37,239 nt of DNA from Armatimonadota bacterium. GTDB lineage: Bacteria > Sysuimicrobiota > Sysuimicrobiia > Sysuimicrobiales > Kaftiobacteriaceae. Below the pieces are notes generated by a model, which saw nothing but the letters and a program-made list of their open reading frames with translations, searched no databases and was not told the origin of the DNA. Location of the stretch: positions 1 through 37,239 of the forward strand of contig JAVHLZ010000023.1 of the NCBI GenBank assembly GCA_031081675.1, in the 5' to 3' direction. Position numbers and translations under genes: made by a program. Positions 8,569 to 18,552 of the stretch are shown in pieces. The number at the start of each line of letters is the position of its first letter. Position 1 is the first letter of the stretch.

Positions 8569-9467
8569 GGCGCGGTGTCACCTCCTCCGGTCAGCCGACG
8601 GTAGGTCTCCCAGTACCGCTGCCGGGTGGCGGCCACCACCTCCGGCGGCAGGGGCGGCGCCGGCGGGCTCCGATCCCACCCGCAGGCGACGAGGTAGTCG
8701 CGCACGTACTGCTTGTCGAAGGGCACCAGAGCGTCCGGATAGGCGGCGGCATCCCAGTAACGGGAGGAATCGGGGGTCAGGACCTCGTCGATCAGGGTCA
8801 GGCGGCCGCGCCGCCAGCCGAACTCGAACTTGGTATCGGCCAGGATCAGGCCGCACCGGCGGGCGTGCCGGGCGGCCTGCTGGTACAGGTGCAGGCTGGC
8901 CTCCCGCAGCTGCGCGGCCACCTCCGGGCCCACGCGCTCGGCCAGATCGCGGTAGGTGATGTTCTCGTCGTGGCCGACCGAGGCTTTGGTCGCCGGGGTG
9001 AACAGCGGCCGGGGCAGGAGGCTGCCGTGCCGCAGGCCCGGGGGCAGAGGCTCGCCGGCCACCGTCCCCGATCGCTGGTACTCCTCCCAGGCGGAGCCGG
9101 CGAGGCAGCCGCGGACCACGCACTCCACGTCGATCCGCTGGCACCGGTCCACCAGCATCGTCCGCCCCTCCAGCTCCGGGTGGTCGGCCAGGACCGGCAC
9201 CGCGGACACCAGCGCGTCCCAGGCGGCGGCGACCACGTGGTGGTCCACCCCGTCCAGGCGTGCACACCAGAATGCCGACAGCGCCGTCAGGACGCGCCCC
9301 TTGTCGGGGATCGGGGTGGGCAGGACGTGGTCGAAGGCGGAGATCCGGTCGGTGGCCACCACCAGCAGGCGGTCGCCGAGATCATAGAGGTCCCGCACCT
9401 TCCCGCGCCGGTACACGGGCAGGGGCAGGGCGGTGTCGCGGACGATCGCGGCGCGGCCCGGACTCAC
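8565..9467 (-). CDS. purC: phosphoribosylaminoimidazole-succinocarboxamide synthase
   Basis: SAICAR synthetase: CAIR, aspartate and ATP to SAICAR, 300 aa. The N-terminus has the nucleotide-binding signature RRGKVRDLYDLGDRLLVVAT followed by DRISAFDHVLPTPIPDKG. The substrate loop ECVVRGCLAGSAW and the metal/ATP segment ILADTKFEFG with LIDEVLTPDSSRYW are conserved. The length matches the eukaryotic/proteobacterial approximately 300-aa form rather than the 240-aa Bacillus form. The GTG at 9465-9467 overlaps the purB stop (GTGTGA context) behind GGAGGG. Confidence 0.95.
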   Translation of the reverse strand: MSPGRAAIVRDTALPLPVYRRGKVRDLYDLGDRLLVVATDRISAFDHVLPTPIPDKGRVLTALSAFWCARLDGVDHHVVAAAWDALVSAVPVLADHPELEGRTMLVDRCQRIDVECVVRGCLAGSAWEEYQRSGTVAGEPLPPGLRHGSLLPRPLFTPATKASVGHDENITYRDLAERVGPEVAAQLREASLHLYQQAARHARRCGLILADTKFEFGWRRGRLTLIDEVLTPDSSRYWDAAAYPDALVPFDKQYVRDYLVACGWDRSPPAPPLPPEVVAATRQRYWETYRRLTGGGDTAP

Positions 9468-10798
9468 ACTCTCCCTCCTCCCGCGGCGCCGGGGGTCGGC
9501 CGGGGGACCGGCGAGGGCTGGCCCACGCCCACCCGCTCCAGGATGGCGTCCACGTGGCGCAGGTACGGGGTCAGGTCGAACAGCGCGTCCAGTTCGTCCG
9601 GGCTGAAGACGCCGGCGGCCAGCAGCGCGTCCCGGAACGGTACCGCGTCCTGCAGGGCTGCCGCCTGGACGATCCGGTACGCCTCCTCCCGCGACAGCCC
9701 CCGCTCCAACAGGGCCAGCAGGACCCGGTGGCTGAAGATGCGGCCGCCGGTGAGGTCCAGGTTGGCCCGCATGCGTTCGGGATACACCCGCAGCCCCCGG
9801 AGCACGTGGGCCAGGGTGCGCAGCATGTAGTGGAGCACCGTGGTGGCGCCGGGCAGCGCCACCCGCTCCACCGAGGAATGGGTGATGTCGCGCTCGCCCC
9901 ACAGGGCCTGGTCCTCCATCGCCGCCAGGGCCCACCCCCGCAGCAGCCGCGCCAGGCCCGCGATGCGCTCGCACAGGATCGGGTTGCGCTTGTGCGGCAT
10001 CGCCGACGACCCGGTCTGGCCCGGGGCGAAGGGTTCGGCGACCTCGGCGATCTCGGTGCGCGCCAGGGCGCGGATCTCGGTGGCGATCTTCTCCGCGGTG
10101 CCGCCCAGGATCGCCACCGCCGACAGCAGGGCGGCGTGGCGGTCCCGCTGCAGGATCTGCGACGACACCCGGGCCGGGGTCAGCCCCAGCGCCCGGCACA
10201 CGTCGGCTTCCACCTCCGGGTCGAGGTGCGCGTACGTGCCCACCTCGCCCGAGATCTTGCCGACGGCGACCTCGTCCCGGGCCCGCCGCAGCCGGTCGAT
10301 GCCGCGGCGGACCTCCTCCAGCCACAGGGCCGCTTTCAGGCCGAAGGTGATGGGTTCGGCGTGCATCCCGTGGGTGCGGCCGGCCATGACGGTGTAGCGG
10401 TGGGCGTCGGCCAGGCCGGCCAGGGCGGCAGCCACCTCGTGGGCTTCGGCGATGAGCAGGTCGACGGCCCGGACCAGGAGGACCGACAGCGCCGTGTCCA
10501 CCACGTCGGACGAGCCCACCCCCCGGTGCAGCCAGCGCGCATCGGGGCCGGTCTCCTCGGCCACCGACCGCAGGAATGCCACCACGTCGTGCTGCGTCTG
10601 GGTGCGCTCGATCTCCGCGATGCGCTCCGGCGATCCCACGCGGGCGGTCTGGCGCAGGCGGCGGGCGACATCGGCGGGCACCTGCCCCCGCCGGGCCTGC
10701 GCCTCGCAGATCAGCAGCTCCACCTCCAGCCACAGGGCGAACCGGGTCTGCGGCGCCCACAGCCGCTGCATCTCGGGGGTGGCGTAGCGGTCGATCAC
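9464..10798 (-). CDS. purB: adenylosuccinate lyase
   Basis: Acts twice in purine synthesis: cleaves SAICAR to AICAR, and adenylosuccinate to AMP. 444 aa. The fumarase/ASL superfamily signature GSSAMPHKRNP lies at about 270, with the flexible catalytic-loop Ser. RTHGMHAEPITFGLK and HRGVGSSDVVDTALS carry the conserved active-site His and substrate contacts. The GTG start at 10796-10798 overlaps the purA stop by 4 bp. The ribosome site (G-rich) is weak, suggesting translation coupled to purA. Confidence 0.95.
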   Translation of the reverse strand: MIDRYATPEMQRLWAPQTRFALWLEVELLICEAQARRGQVPADVARRLRQTARVGSPERIAEIERTQTQHDVVAFLRSVAEETGPDARWLHRGVGSSDVVDTALSVLLVRAVDLLIAEAHEVAAALAGLADAHRYTVMAGRTHGMHAEPITFGLKAALWLEEVRRGIDRLRRARDEVAVGKISGEVGTYAHLDPEVEADVCRALGLTPARVSSQILQRDRHAALLSAVAILGGTAEKIATEIRALARTEIAEVAEPFAPGQTGSSAMPHKRNPILCERIAGLARLLRGWALAAMEDQALWGERDITHSSVERVALPGATTVLHYMLRTLAHVLRGLRVYPERMRANLDLTGGRIFSHRVLLALLERGLSREEAYRIVQAAALQDAVPFRDALLAAGVFSPDELDALFDLTPYLRHVDAILERVGVGQPSPVPRPTPGAAGGGRV

Positions 10799-12075
10799 GG
10801 GGCGCCCCCCCGGCTGCCCACCGGGGCCAGCGAGACCAGCGCGTCCCGCTCCCGCCCTACGCCCACCATCGTCACCGGCACCCCCACCAGGTCTTCGAGC
10901 CGCCGCAGAAACGCCCGCGCGGCGGCCGGCAGGTCTGCGGCCGTGCGCGCCCGGGCCATCCCGTCCCAGCCCTCCATCTCCTCGTAGACCGGCTGGACCC
11001 GCGCCAGCACGGGGGTGGGGGGCACCGTGCGCCATACCGTGCCTCCGTCCCGGTAGCCCACGCAGATCCGCACGGCCCGCAGGCCGTCCAGCACGTCCAT
11101 CTTCATCACCGCCAGCTCGGTGAACCCGGCCACCTCCGCCGCGAACCGGGCCGCCACCGCGTCAAACCAGCCGCAGCGCCGCGGGCGCCCGGTGGTGACC
11201 CCGTACTCCTCCCCGCGTTCCCGCAGGACGTCCGCCAGCACCCCGCTCACCTCCGACGGCAGGGGACCGGCTCCCACCGCCGTGGTATAGGCCTTGACCA
11301 CCCCGATGACCCGGCCGATGCGCGCGGCGGGCACCCCGGCCCCGGCGCAGGCCCCGCCCGGCAGACAGGTGGAGGAGGTGACGTACGGATAGGTCCCCCA
11401 GGTGAGATCCCGCATGACCCCCAGCTGGCCTTCCAGGATGATCACGTCATCCCGGCGCAGGGCCTCCTGGATCAGCGGATGGGTGTCGGCGATGTAGGGA
11501 CGCAGGCGCTCCCGCCACTGCTCGCACAGGTCCAGCAGCTCTCCCGGGGTGATGGTGCGGCCGACGAGCGTTCCCGCCCGCCGCGCCGCCTCGCCCAGCC
11601 GCTCCCACAGGAACTCGGGCTCCAGCAGGTCGCCGACCCGGATGCCGGAGCGGGCGGCCGCGTCGGCGTAGGCGGGACCGATGCCCCGGCGGGTGGTGCC
11701 CAGCGCCCGGGACCCGCGGGCGACCTCGGCGACCTCGTCCTGCTCCCGGTGGTGGGGGAAGATCAGGTGAGCCCGCCGGTCCAGCCGCAGCTGGTCGGTG
11801 GAGATGCCCCGGGAGTTCAGCAGCGCGATCTCCTCCCGCAGGACGTCCGGGTTGACCACGACGCCCGGACCGATGACACAGGCGACGTGGGGATGACAGA
11901 TGCCCGAGGGGACCAGGTGCAGTCGCAGGACGCCCTGCGGGCCCACCAGCGTGTGGCCGGCGTTGTCCCCGCCGTTGTAGCGGACGACCATGTGCGCCCG
12001 CTCCGCCAGGGCGTCAACCACCTTGCCCTTGCCCTCGTCTCCCCACTGACCGCCCACGACCGCGATGACCGGCAT
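10795..12075 (-). CDS. purA: adenylosuccinate synthetase (divergent subfamily)
   Basis: GTP-dependent conversion of IMP and aspartate to adenylosuccinate, first step of the AMP branch, 426 aa. The start ATG at 12073-12075 gives [19 protein letters not shown], the classic P-loop/active-site start, with [10 protein letters not shown] following (catalytic His). [17 protein letters not shown] is the IMP-binding region. The loop usually written EGAQGTLLD reads [10 protein letters not shown], so the Gln at the common IMP-contact position is shifted by one. [11 protein letters not shown] is normal. The stop of purE lies one base upstream. Having purA inside the de novo operon couples AMP formation to IMP supply. 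Confidence 0.95.
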   Translation of the reverse strand: MPVIAVVGGQWGDEGKGKVVDALAERAHMVVRYNGGDNAGHTLVGPQGVLRLHLVPSGICHPHVACVIGPGVVVNPDVLREEIALLNSRGISTDQLRLDRRAHLIFPHHREQDEVAEVARGSRALGTTRRGIGPAYADAAARSGIRVGDLLEPEFLWERLGEAARRAGTLVGRTITPGELLDLCEQWRERLRPYIADTHPLIQEALRRDDVIILEGQLGVMRDLTWGTYPYVTSSTCLPGGACAGAGVPAARIGRVIGVVKAYTTAVGAGPLPSEVSGVLADVLRERGEEYGVTTGRPRRCGWFDAVAARFAAEVAGFTELAVMKMDVLDGLRAVRICVGYRDGGTVWRTVPPTPVLARVQPVYEEMEGWDGMARARTAADLPAAARAFLRRLEDLVGVPVTMVGVGRERDALVSLAPVGSRGGAP

Positions 12076-12076
12076 C

Positions 12077-12607
12077 TCAGGACTCCTCGGGGCGCGGGCG
12101 GACACCGGGGGCCGGGGTCGACGCGCCGGACCCGGGCCGCCCGCGGTCGTCGGCCGCCGCGCCCGCGGGCTCCCGCAGCCTCTCCCGCAGGGACCGGTCG
12201 TGCACCGCCAGGATCCGGGCGGCCAGCAGCGCGGCGTTGCGGGCTCCCCAGGAACCGATGGCCACCGTGGCCACCGGGACGCCCGGCGGCATCTGCACGG
12301 TGGACAGCAGCGCGTCCAGCCCGCCCAGGCTCGTGGCGGCCAGGGGCACGCCGATGACCGGAAGGACTGTGCGGGCGGCCAGCGCTCCCGCCAGGTGGGC
12401 CGCGCCGCCGGCGGCGGCGATGAGGACCCGCAGGCCCCGCTCCTCGGCGCTGCGGGCATAGCGGTCCACCAGGTCGGGGGTGCGGTGGGCGGAGGCCACG
12501 ACGACCTCGCAGGGGATGCCGAGCTGCGCGAGTACCCGGGCGGCCTCGTCCATCGTCGGCCGATCCGACTCCGAGCCCATCACGATGCCGACCAGAGGCT
12601 GACTCAC
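12077..12607 (-). CDS. purE: N5-carboxyaminoimidazole ribonucleotide mutase (class I PurE)
   Basis: Rearranges N5-CAIR to CAIR; 176 aa. Key motifs are [17 protein letters not shown], the catalytic-loop [13 protein letters not shown] (His41), and [17 protein letters not shown] with a second His (71). These are class I features; class II enzymes that carboxylate AIR directly have a different SAHKT/GRSN-type loop. Class I normally works with PurK (N5-CAIR synthetase), which is not in this window. The C-terminal about 30 residues (after LREPAG) are a Pro/Gly-rich extension. The GTG at 12605-12607 overlaps the purD stop. Confidence 0.93.
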   Translation of the reverse strand: MSQPLVGIVMGSESDRPTMDEAARVLAQLGIPCEVVVASAHRTPDLVDRYARSAEERGLRVLIAAAGGAAHLAGALAARTVLPVIGVPLAATSLGGLDALLSTVQMPPGVPVATVAIGSWGARNAALLAARILAVHDRSLRERLREPAGAAADDRGRPGSGASTPAPGVRPRPEES

Positions 12608-13866
12608 GACACCGTCGCTCCCCGGGGAGCCGCGGCCCCGATATCCGTGCGGTACTGCATCCCCTCGAATCCGATGGCGGAGATCCCGGCGTAGGCACGC
12701 GCCCGGGCCTCCTCGACCGTCGCGCCCACGCCGACGACGTGGAGCACGCGGCCGCCGGCGGTGACGAGGCGTCCCTCCCGCAGCGCGGTCCCGGCGTGGA
12801 AGACGAGCGTGCCCGGGGGAACGGCATCGAGGCCGGTGATGGGATACCCCGTGGGGTGTGGTCCCGGATAGCCCCGCGACGCTGCCACGACGCACACGGC
12901 GGCATGGGGGGTCCAGCGAAGATCCGGGGCGCCGCCCTCGAGGATGGCGATCATCGCCTCCGCGAGGTCCCCCTCCACCAGCGGCAGGATCACCTGCGCC
13001 TCCGGATCGCCGAACCGGCAGTTGAACTCCAGCACCCGGACGCCGTCGCGGGTCACCATCACCCCCGCGTACAGGACGCCCACGAACGGGCTGCCCTCCG
13101 CGGCGAGGGCCTCGGCGGCCCGGTGCAGGATGGCCAGCGCCGAGGCGGCGGCGTCCGACGGCAGAAGAGCGGGCGCCAGCGCGCCCATGCCGCCGGTGTT
13201 GGGCCCGGTGTCTCCCGATCCCGCACGCTTGTAATCCCGCGCCAGCAGCAGGGGCCACACCGCCGCGCCAGACACCAGGGCCAGCACGCTGGCCTCCTCG
13301 CCCTCCAGGCACTCCTCGACCACCACGCGGCGGCCCGCCGCCCCGTGGACCTGGCGCACCATCAGGTCCTCGACGGCCCGCTCGGCCTCGGAGCGGGTCC
13401 GGGCCACCACCACACCCTTGCCGGCGGCCAGGCCGTCGGCCTTGATCACCACCGGCCCTCCGGCGCGGCGGACGGCCCGCAGGGCCGAGTCCGGATCGTC
13501 GCAGACCTGGTAGGCGGCCGTGGGGATCCCCCACCGGCGCATGAGGTCCTTGGCGAAGGCCTTGCTGGCTTCCACGCGGGCGGCGGCCGCCGATGGGCCG
13601 AACAGGCGCAGCCCCCGAGAGGCAAACAGGTCGGCGATGCCGTCTGACAGAGGCTGCTCCGGACCGACCACGGTGAGGTCGATCTCCAGGTCCTCGGCCG
13701 CCGCGGCCAGGGCCGGCAGGTCGGTGGCGGCGATGGGCAGGCAGGTGGCCACGCGGGCGATCCCCGGATTGCCGGGGGCGGCGTACACCTGGACGGCGGG
13801 TGTGCGGGACAGCGCCCACGCCAGCGCGTGCTCCCGGCCACCCGATCCCACCACGAGCACCTTCAT
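12604..13866 (-). CDS. purD: phosphoribosylamine-glycine ligase
   Basis: GAR synthetase, step 2 of the pathway; 420 aa, ATP-grasp fold. The N-terminal segment [19 protein letters not shown] is diagnostic. [18 protein letters not shown] is the ATP-grasp lysine segment, [10 protein letters not shown] the glycine-rich loop, and [17 protein letters not shown] the metal-binding Glu/Asn segment. The ATG at 13864-13866 is the first gene of the operon. Upstream is an about 110-nt leader from the predicted promoter at 13982-14010. The ribosome site is weak (GGGGGAAGA about 15 nt upstream). Confidence 0.95.
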   Translation of the reverse strand: MKVLVVGSGGREHALAWALSRTPAVQVYAAPGNPGIARVATCLPIAATDLPALAAAAEDLEIDLTVVGPEQPLSDGIADLFASRGLRLFGPSAAAARVEASKAFAKDLMRRWGIPTAAYQVCDDPDSALRAVRRAGGPVVIKADGLAAGKGVVVARTRSEAERAVEDLMVRQVHGAAGRRVVVEECLEGEEASVLALVSGAAVWPLLLARDYKRAGSGDTGPNTGGMGALAPALLPSDAAASALAILHRAAEALAAEGSPFVGVLYAGVMVTRDGVRVLEFNCRFGDPEAQVILPLVEGDLAEAMIAILEGGAPDLRWTPHAAVCVVAASRGYPGPHPTGYPITGLDAVPPGTLVFHAGTALREGRLVTAGGRVLHVVGVGATVEEARARAYAGISAIGFEGMQYRTDIGAAAPRGATVS

Positions 13867-13918
13867 CCGCGCACCCGCGTCTTCCCCCGCGCGCCGCCCG
13901 GGCCGATTCCCCGCCCGG

Positions 13919-13931
13919 ATCGTTCGGATTT
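13919..13931 (-). promoter_or_regulatory. second PurBox-like element, in the purD leader
   Basis: On the - strand this reads AAATCCGAACGAT, 12 of 13 positions of the B. subtilis PurR box AWWWCCGAACWWT including the full CCGAAC core. It lies inside the predicted transcribed leader, about 52 nt upstream of purD, in the same orientation as the first element. Canonical boxes form inverted repeats about 16-17 bp apart, so the geometry here is atypical. A small hairpin, GGCGGA-TTT-TCCGCC followed by TTT (954-968 plus 951-953 of the 13,000s), lies just upstream. Confidence 0.3.
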
Positions 13932-13981
13932 ATCCGCTCAGGACGGCGTGAAAGGCGGAAAATCCGCCGACAGCCGCCCAA

Positions 13982-14010
13982 ATCATAAACAAAAACTTCG
14001 ACGCATGCAA
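13982..14010 (-). promoter_or_regulatory. promoter of the pur operon
   Basis: The -35 hexamer TTGCAT (complement of 14005-14010) and the -10 hexamer TATGAT (complement of 13982-13987) are separated by exactly 17 nt on the - strand. TATGAT matches five of six consensus positions. The region is strikingly AT-rich compared with its surroundings. The predicted transcript begins near 13975, about 110 nt before the purD ATG. Confidence 0.7.
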
Positions 14011-14011
14011 C

Positions 14012-14024
14012 AATGTTCGTATTT
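14012..14024 (-). promoter_or_regulatory. purR box: PurBox-like operator just upstream of the pur -35
   Basis: On the - strand this reads AAATACGAACATT, which matches 12 of 13 positions of the B. subtilis-type PurR box AWWWCCGAACWWT (A for the first C). It abuts the -35 hexamer of the pur promoter, a suitable place for a repressor. The required PurR (PRTase-fold repressor) is not in this window, so function is inferred from the motif only. Confidence 0.4.
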
Positions 14025-14055
14025 TGGCGCAGGGTGAGAACGCCGCGAAATCGGC

Positions 14056-14083
14056 GGGCCCTGCCGGATAGCCGGCAGGGCCC
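14056..14083 (-). terminator. terminator hairpin after groEL
   Basis: GGGCCCTGCCGG and CCGGCAGGGCCC form a perfect 12-bp stem with a 4-nt loop, about 25 nt past the groEL stop. On the - strand it is followed by GCCGATTTCG, with only three consecutive T. It separates groEL from the pur promoter and is the likely end of the groESL transcript. Confidence 0.65.
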
Positions 14084-14107
14084 GTCCCTCAGTGCCGCGG
14101 GGGCAGC

Positions 14108-15724
<1,617 letters not shown>

Positions 15725-15785
15725 TCACCTCCGCTGGGACGGGGGATCCGGGATCCGGCACCTCACTGGTCCCCGGTCCCGGGCA

Positions 15786-16100
15786 TCACTTCTTGGCCGC
15801 CGCCGGCTCGCGCTCGACGATGGCCAGGATGTCGCTGTGGCGCAGGATCAGGTGCTCGACGCCGTCGATCTTGACCTCGGTCCCGGCGTACTTGGCGAAG
15901 AGCACGTGGTCGCCCACCTTCACGTCCAGGGGCAGCCGCTTCTCGCCTTCCTCATCCCACTCCCCGGGCCCCACGGCCACCACCTCGCCCCGCTGGGGCT
16001 TCTCTTTGGCGGTGTCGGGGAGGACGATCCCTCCAGAGGTACGCTCCTCGTCTTCGATGGGGCGAACCAGCACGCGGTCGCCCAGCGGCCGCAGCTTCAT
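15786..16100 (-). CDS. groES: co-chaperonin GroES (HSP10)
   Basis: Lid of the GroEL chamber, 104 aa. It begins [20 protein letters not shown], followed by the mobile-loop region [20 protein letters not shown] that contacts GroEL. It then has [19 protein letters not shown] and ends [14 protein letters not shown], plus a short Ala/Lys tail. The length is slightly above the usual 94-97 aa. The ATG at 16098-16100 is preceded by GGAGGGAGCGTCC. It is the first gene of the groESL operon, 28 bp downstream of the CIRCE element. Confidence 0.97.
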   Translation of the reverse strand: MKLRPLGDRVLVRPIEDEERTSGGIVLPDTAKEKPQRGEVVAVGPGEWDEEGEKRLPLDVKVGDHVLFAKYAGTEVKIDGVEHLILRHSDILAIVEREPAAAKK

Positions 16101-16128
16101 GGACGCTCCCTCCTTTTCCGCGACAGGA

Positions 16129-16155
16129 TTAGCACTCGTGGGTGGTGAGTGCTAG
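16129..16155 (-). promoter_or_regulatory. CIRCE operator (HrcA binding site)
   Basis: TTAGCACTC, nine bases, then GAGTGCTAG: this matches the CIRCE consensus TTAGCACTC-N9-GAGTGCTAA at 17 of 18 arm positions with exact spacing. It lies between the predicted groES promoter and the groES start, the standard position for HrcA repression of groESL. The hrcA gene is not in the window. Confidence 0.96.
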
Positions 16156-16165
16156 GCCACCCCCC

Positions 16166-16194
16166 ATCTTAGTGGGGTCCCGCCCCCGGATCAA
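16166..16194 (-). promoter_or_regulatory. groESL promoter
   Basis: The -35 TTGATC (complement of 16189-16194) and the -10 TAAGAT (complement of 16166-16171) have exactly 17 nt between them, each matching four of six consensus positions. Transcription would begin near 16159, placing the CIRCE element at the very start of the transcript. Confidence 0.7.
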
Positions 16195-16236
16195 GACCTC
16201 GGCAGGCGTCCCGCCGACCGGCTGCCGGGCGCGGCC

Positions 16237-17256
16237 TCAGGCCCGCAGGGCCGAGGGCAGGGGCGCGTCCAGCGGCAGGTCGGCATGGGCCGACAGGGTG
16301 AGGTCGGCGCGCTCGCCGCGCGCCAGGCGGTGGTAGCCGGCGGCGGCGATCATGGCCGCGTTGTCGGTGCACAGGGCCGGCGGAGGAACGACCAGCCGCA
16401 GGCCGGCTGACGCGCACGCCGCGCCCATCCGCTCCCGCAGCTGGGCGTTGGCCGCGACGCCCCCCACCACCAGGACCGACGTCACGCCGGCCTGCGCGGC
16501 CGCCCGGAGAGTCTTGCGGACCAGGACCTCCACCACCGCCTGCTGGAGGCCGGCGGCCACGTCCTCCGGCCGGGGAGGCTGTCCCGGGCGGCGGAGGGCG
16601 CGCAGGGCCGCGGTCTTGATCCCGCTGAAGGAAAACTCCAGCGACTCGTCGGCCATGGGCAGCGGCAGGGGCACGGCCCGCGGGTCGCCGCGCCGGCTGA
16701 GGCGGTCGATTTCGGGCCCGCCGGGGTAGCCCAGGCCCAGGGCGCGGGCCACCTTGTCGAAGGCTTCTCCGGCGGCGTCATCCCGGGTGCGCCCCAGGAC
16801 CTGGTAGCGGCCGTGGTCGCGCACCAGCACCAGGTCGGTGTGGGCGCCGGAGACGATCAGGGCCACGGCGGGAAAGGAGAGGACGGGGTCGTGCAGGAGG
16901 GCGGCGTAGATGTGTCCTTCCAGGTGATTCACCCCGACCAGCGGCCGGGCCAGGGCCAGGGCCAGGGCCTTGGCCGCCGCCACGCCCACCGTGAGGGCGC
17001 CCACCAGCCCGGGCCCGCAGGTGACCGCCACGGCATCCACCTCCGCCAGGCGGACGCCCGCCTGCTCCAGGGCCTCATCGAGAACCGGCAGCAGCCTCTC
17101 CACGTGCTTGCGCGAGGCCAGTTCGGGCACCACGCCGCCGAACCGGCGATGCAGGTCCGCCTGGGAGGCGACCACGCTGGCCCGCACCCGGCGACCGTCG
17201 TCCACGATGGCGACGGCCGTCTCGTCGCAGGATGTCTCGATGCCCAGCACGCGCAT
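16237..17256 (-). CDS. tsaD: tRNA N6-threonylcarbamoyladenosine (t6A37) transferase TsaD
   Basis: Transfers threonylcarbamoyl from its adenylate to A37 of ANN-reading tRNAs, with TsaB and TsaE; 339 aa. The ASKHA-fold start is MRVLGIETSCDETAVAIVDD. The Fe/Zn-binding histidines are H111 and H115 in NHLEGHIYA. IVSGAHTDLVLVRDHG, DDAAGEAFDKVARALGLGYPGG and VVGGVAANAQLRE are family motifs. CTDNAAMIAAAG supplies the last metal ligand (Asp). The ATG follows the rimI stop with no gap. It is the final gene of the tsaE-tsaB-rimI-tsaD group. Confidence 0.97.
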   Translation of the reverse strand: MRVLGIETSCDETAVAIVDDGRRVRASVVASQADLHRRFGGVVPELASRKHVERLLPVLDEALEQAGVRLAEVDAVAVTCGPGLVGALTVGVAAAKALALALARPLVGVNHLEGHIYAALLHDPVLSFPAVALIVSGAHTDLVLVRDHGRYQVLGRTRDDAAGEAFDKVARALGLGYPGGPEIDRLSRRGDPRAVPLPLPMADESLEFSFSGIKTAALRALRRPGQPPRPEDVAAGLQQAVVEVLVRKTLRAAAQAGVTSVLVVGGVAANAQLRERMGAACASAGLRLVVPPPALCTDNAAMIAAAGYHRLARGERADLTLSAHADLPLDAPLPSALRA

Positions 17257-17823
17257 TCAACCCATCCCGCCATCGCTTCCGCCCCGATGGCGCTCCCGCC
17301 CGGGGCCCTCGCGGGCCAGGGCCGCCCGCAGCTGGGCCAGCCGCTGCTGGTAGGCCGGCTCCCGCAGGTCCCCGGTCCACATCACGATGGCGTCTTCCCG
17401 GTTGTCGCTGTAGTAGCCCTTGCGCACCCCGATCTCCCGGAACCCGTACTTCCGGTACAGAGCCTGGGCGGTGAGGTTGGACCGCCGCACCTCCAGGGTC
17501 ATCCACCGGGCGCCCCGGGCCAGCGCCTCCTCGATCAGGCCCATCAACAGCCGCTCGCCGATGTGCTGGCCGCGGTACTCGGGATCCACGGCGATGGTCG
17601 TGATGTGAGCCTCGTCGAGGATCACCCACATGCCGGCGTACCCCACCACCTCGCCGTCCTCGGTGCGGGCCACCAGGTAGGCCGCCAGCCGGTTCTCGCG
17701 CAGCTCGTGGGCGTAGGCGTCCCGCGGCCAGGGGGTGCGGAAGGACTGCCGCTCGATCTCCAGCACCCGCGGGATGTCCTCGGGGCGCATGGGCTCCAGG
17801 TGGACGCGGACGATCTGCTTCAC
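17257..17823 (-). CDS. rimI: ribosomal protein S18-alanine N-acetyltransferase family (RimI-like)
   Basis: GNAT acetyltransferase, 188 aa. The N-terminal part reads LEPMRPEDIPRVLEIERQSF and TPWPRDAYAHELRE, typical of RimI. The acetyl-CoA pyrophosphate loop is EYRGQHIGERLLMGLIEEAL, and the C-terminal motif is LTAQALYRKYGFREIGVRKG-YYSDNREDAIVM. It sits between tsaB and tsaD, the usual RimI position. The GTG start at 17821-17823 is 3 nt after the tsaB stop. The C-terminal about 35 residues form a charged extension beyond the GNAT core. The acetylated substrate (S18 or another protein) cannot be read from sequence. Confidence 0.9.
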   Translation of the reverse strand: MKQIVRVHLEPMRPEDIPRVLEIERQSFRTPWPRDAYAHELRENRLAAYLVARTEDGEVVGYAGMWVILDEAHITTIAVDPEYRGQHIGERLLMGLIEEALARGARWMTLEVRRSNLTAQALYRKYGFREIGVRKGYYSDNREDAIVMWTGDLREPAYQQRLAQLRAALAREGPGRERHRGGSDGGMG

Positions 17824-17826
17824 GGC

Positions 17827-18552
17827 TTACACTCCCAGTGCGCCGCCGGGGGAAGGTTCTCCTCCGGCGACGGCCGGGCGCGCGTACACAGGGCGCACCC
17901 GGTACAGGTCGTCCCGCTCGCCCCGGCGCAGCCGCCCCCACGCCAGGCGGCCCAGCGCCGCGGCGGTGGGCACCCACGCGGACGGAGGAGCGAACCGGGC
18001 CTGCGGGCGGGCGGCCCGCAGGATGTCCCCGTAGCGGGCCAGGGCGTCGCCGGTGAACGCCACCTCCGGAGGAAGCGGCAGGCGGCCCAGCACCTCCTCC
18101 ACCGGGCCCACCACGGGCCCCGCCTGGGGATCGGCGTCTGCGCCGGCGTACAGCGCTGCGGCCACCGCGCCGCGGCGCACGTCCACCAGGACGCACACCG
18201 GCCCGGGCTCTCCGGCGGCGGCGGCCACCACGGCCAGCGTGGAGATGGCGGCCAGCGGCACCTCCCGCGCCCGGGCCCAGGCGAGGGCGGTGGCAAGCCC
18301 GATCCGCACGCTGGTGAACTCCCCGGGGCCGGTGGACACGGCCAGGGCCTGCACGTCGGCCGGACGCCGGCCCGCCTCGTCCAGGAGCCGGCGGATCGCC
18401 GGCGCCAGCCACTCCAGGTGGCGCCGGGGCACCGACGCCTGCACCTGCACCAGCAGCTCGCCGCCGCGCAGCAGGGCGACGCTGGCGGATGGCGTGGACG
18501 TCTCCACGGCCAGGATCAACGGCGCGGCCCCGGAACCGTCCGGGCGGGTCAT
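17827..18552 (-). CDS. tsaB: tRNA t6A biosynthesis protein TsaB
   Basis: Non-catalytic ASKHA-fold partner that dimerises with TsaD, 241 aa. Typical sequence is LILAVETSTPSASVALLRGG, HLEWLAPAIRRLLDEAG and VSTGPGEFTSVRIGLATALAWA. The protein lacks the HxxEH metal site of TsaD, as expected. The ATG at 18550-18552 overlaps the tsaE stop by 4 bp. The open frame upstream of it is shadow sequence of tsaE. Confidence 0.94.
   Translation of the reverse strand: MTRPDGSGAAPLILAVETSTPSASVALLRGGELLVQVQASVPRRHLEWLAPAIRRLLDEAGRRPADVQALAVSTGPGEFTSVRIGLATALAWARAREVPLAAISTLAVVAAAAGEPGPVCVLVDVRRGAVAAALYAGADADPQAGPVVGPVEEVLGRLPLPPEVAFTGDALARYGDILRAARPQARFAPPSAWVPTAAALGRLAWGRLRRGERDDLYRVRPVYARPAVAGGEPSPGGALGV

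Noticed and set aside
14005-14020. SOS/LexA-like CGAACATTGTTG near the pur promoter
   Set aside because: The half-sites are spaced by 3 rather than 4 bases and the second half is GTTG, so it fits the PurBox reading better.
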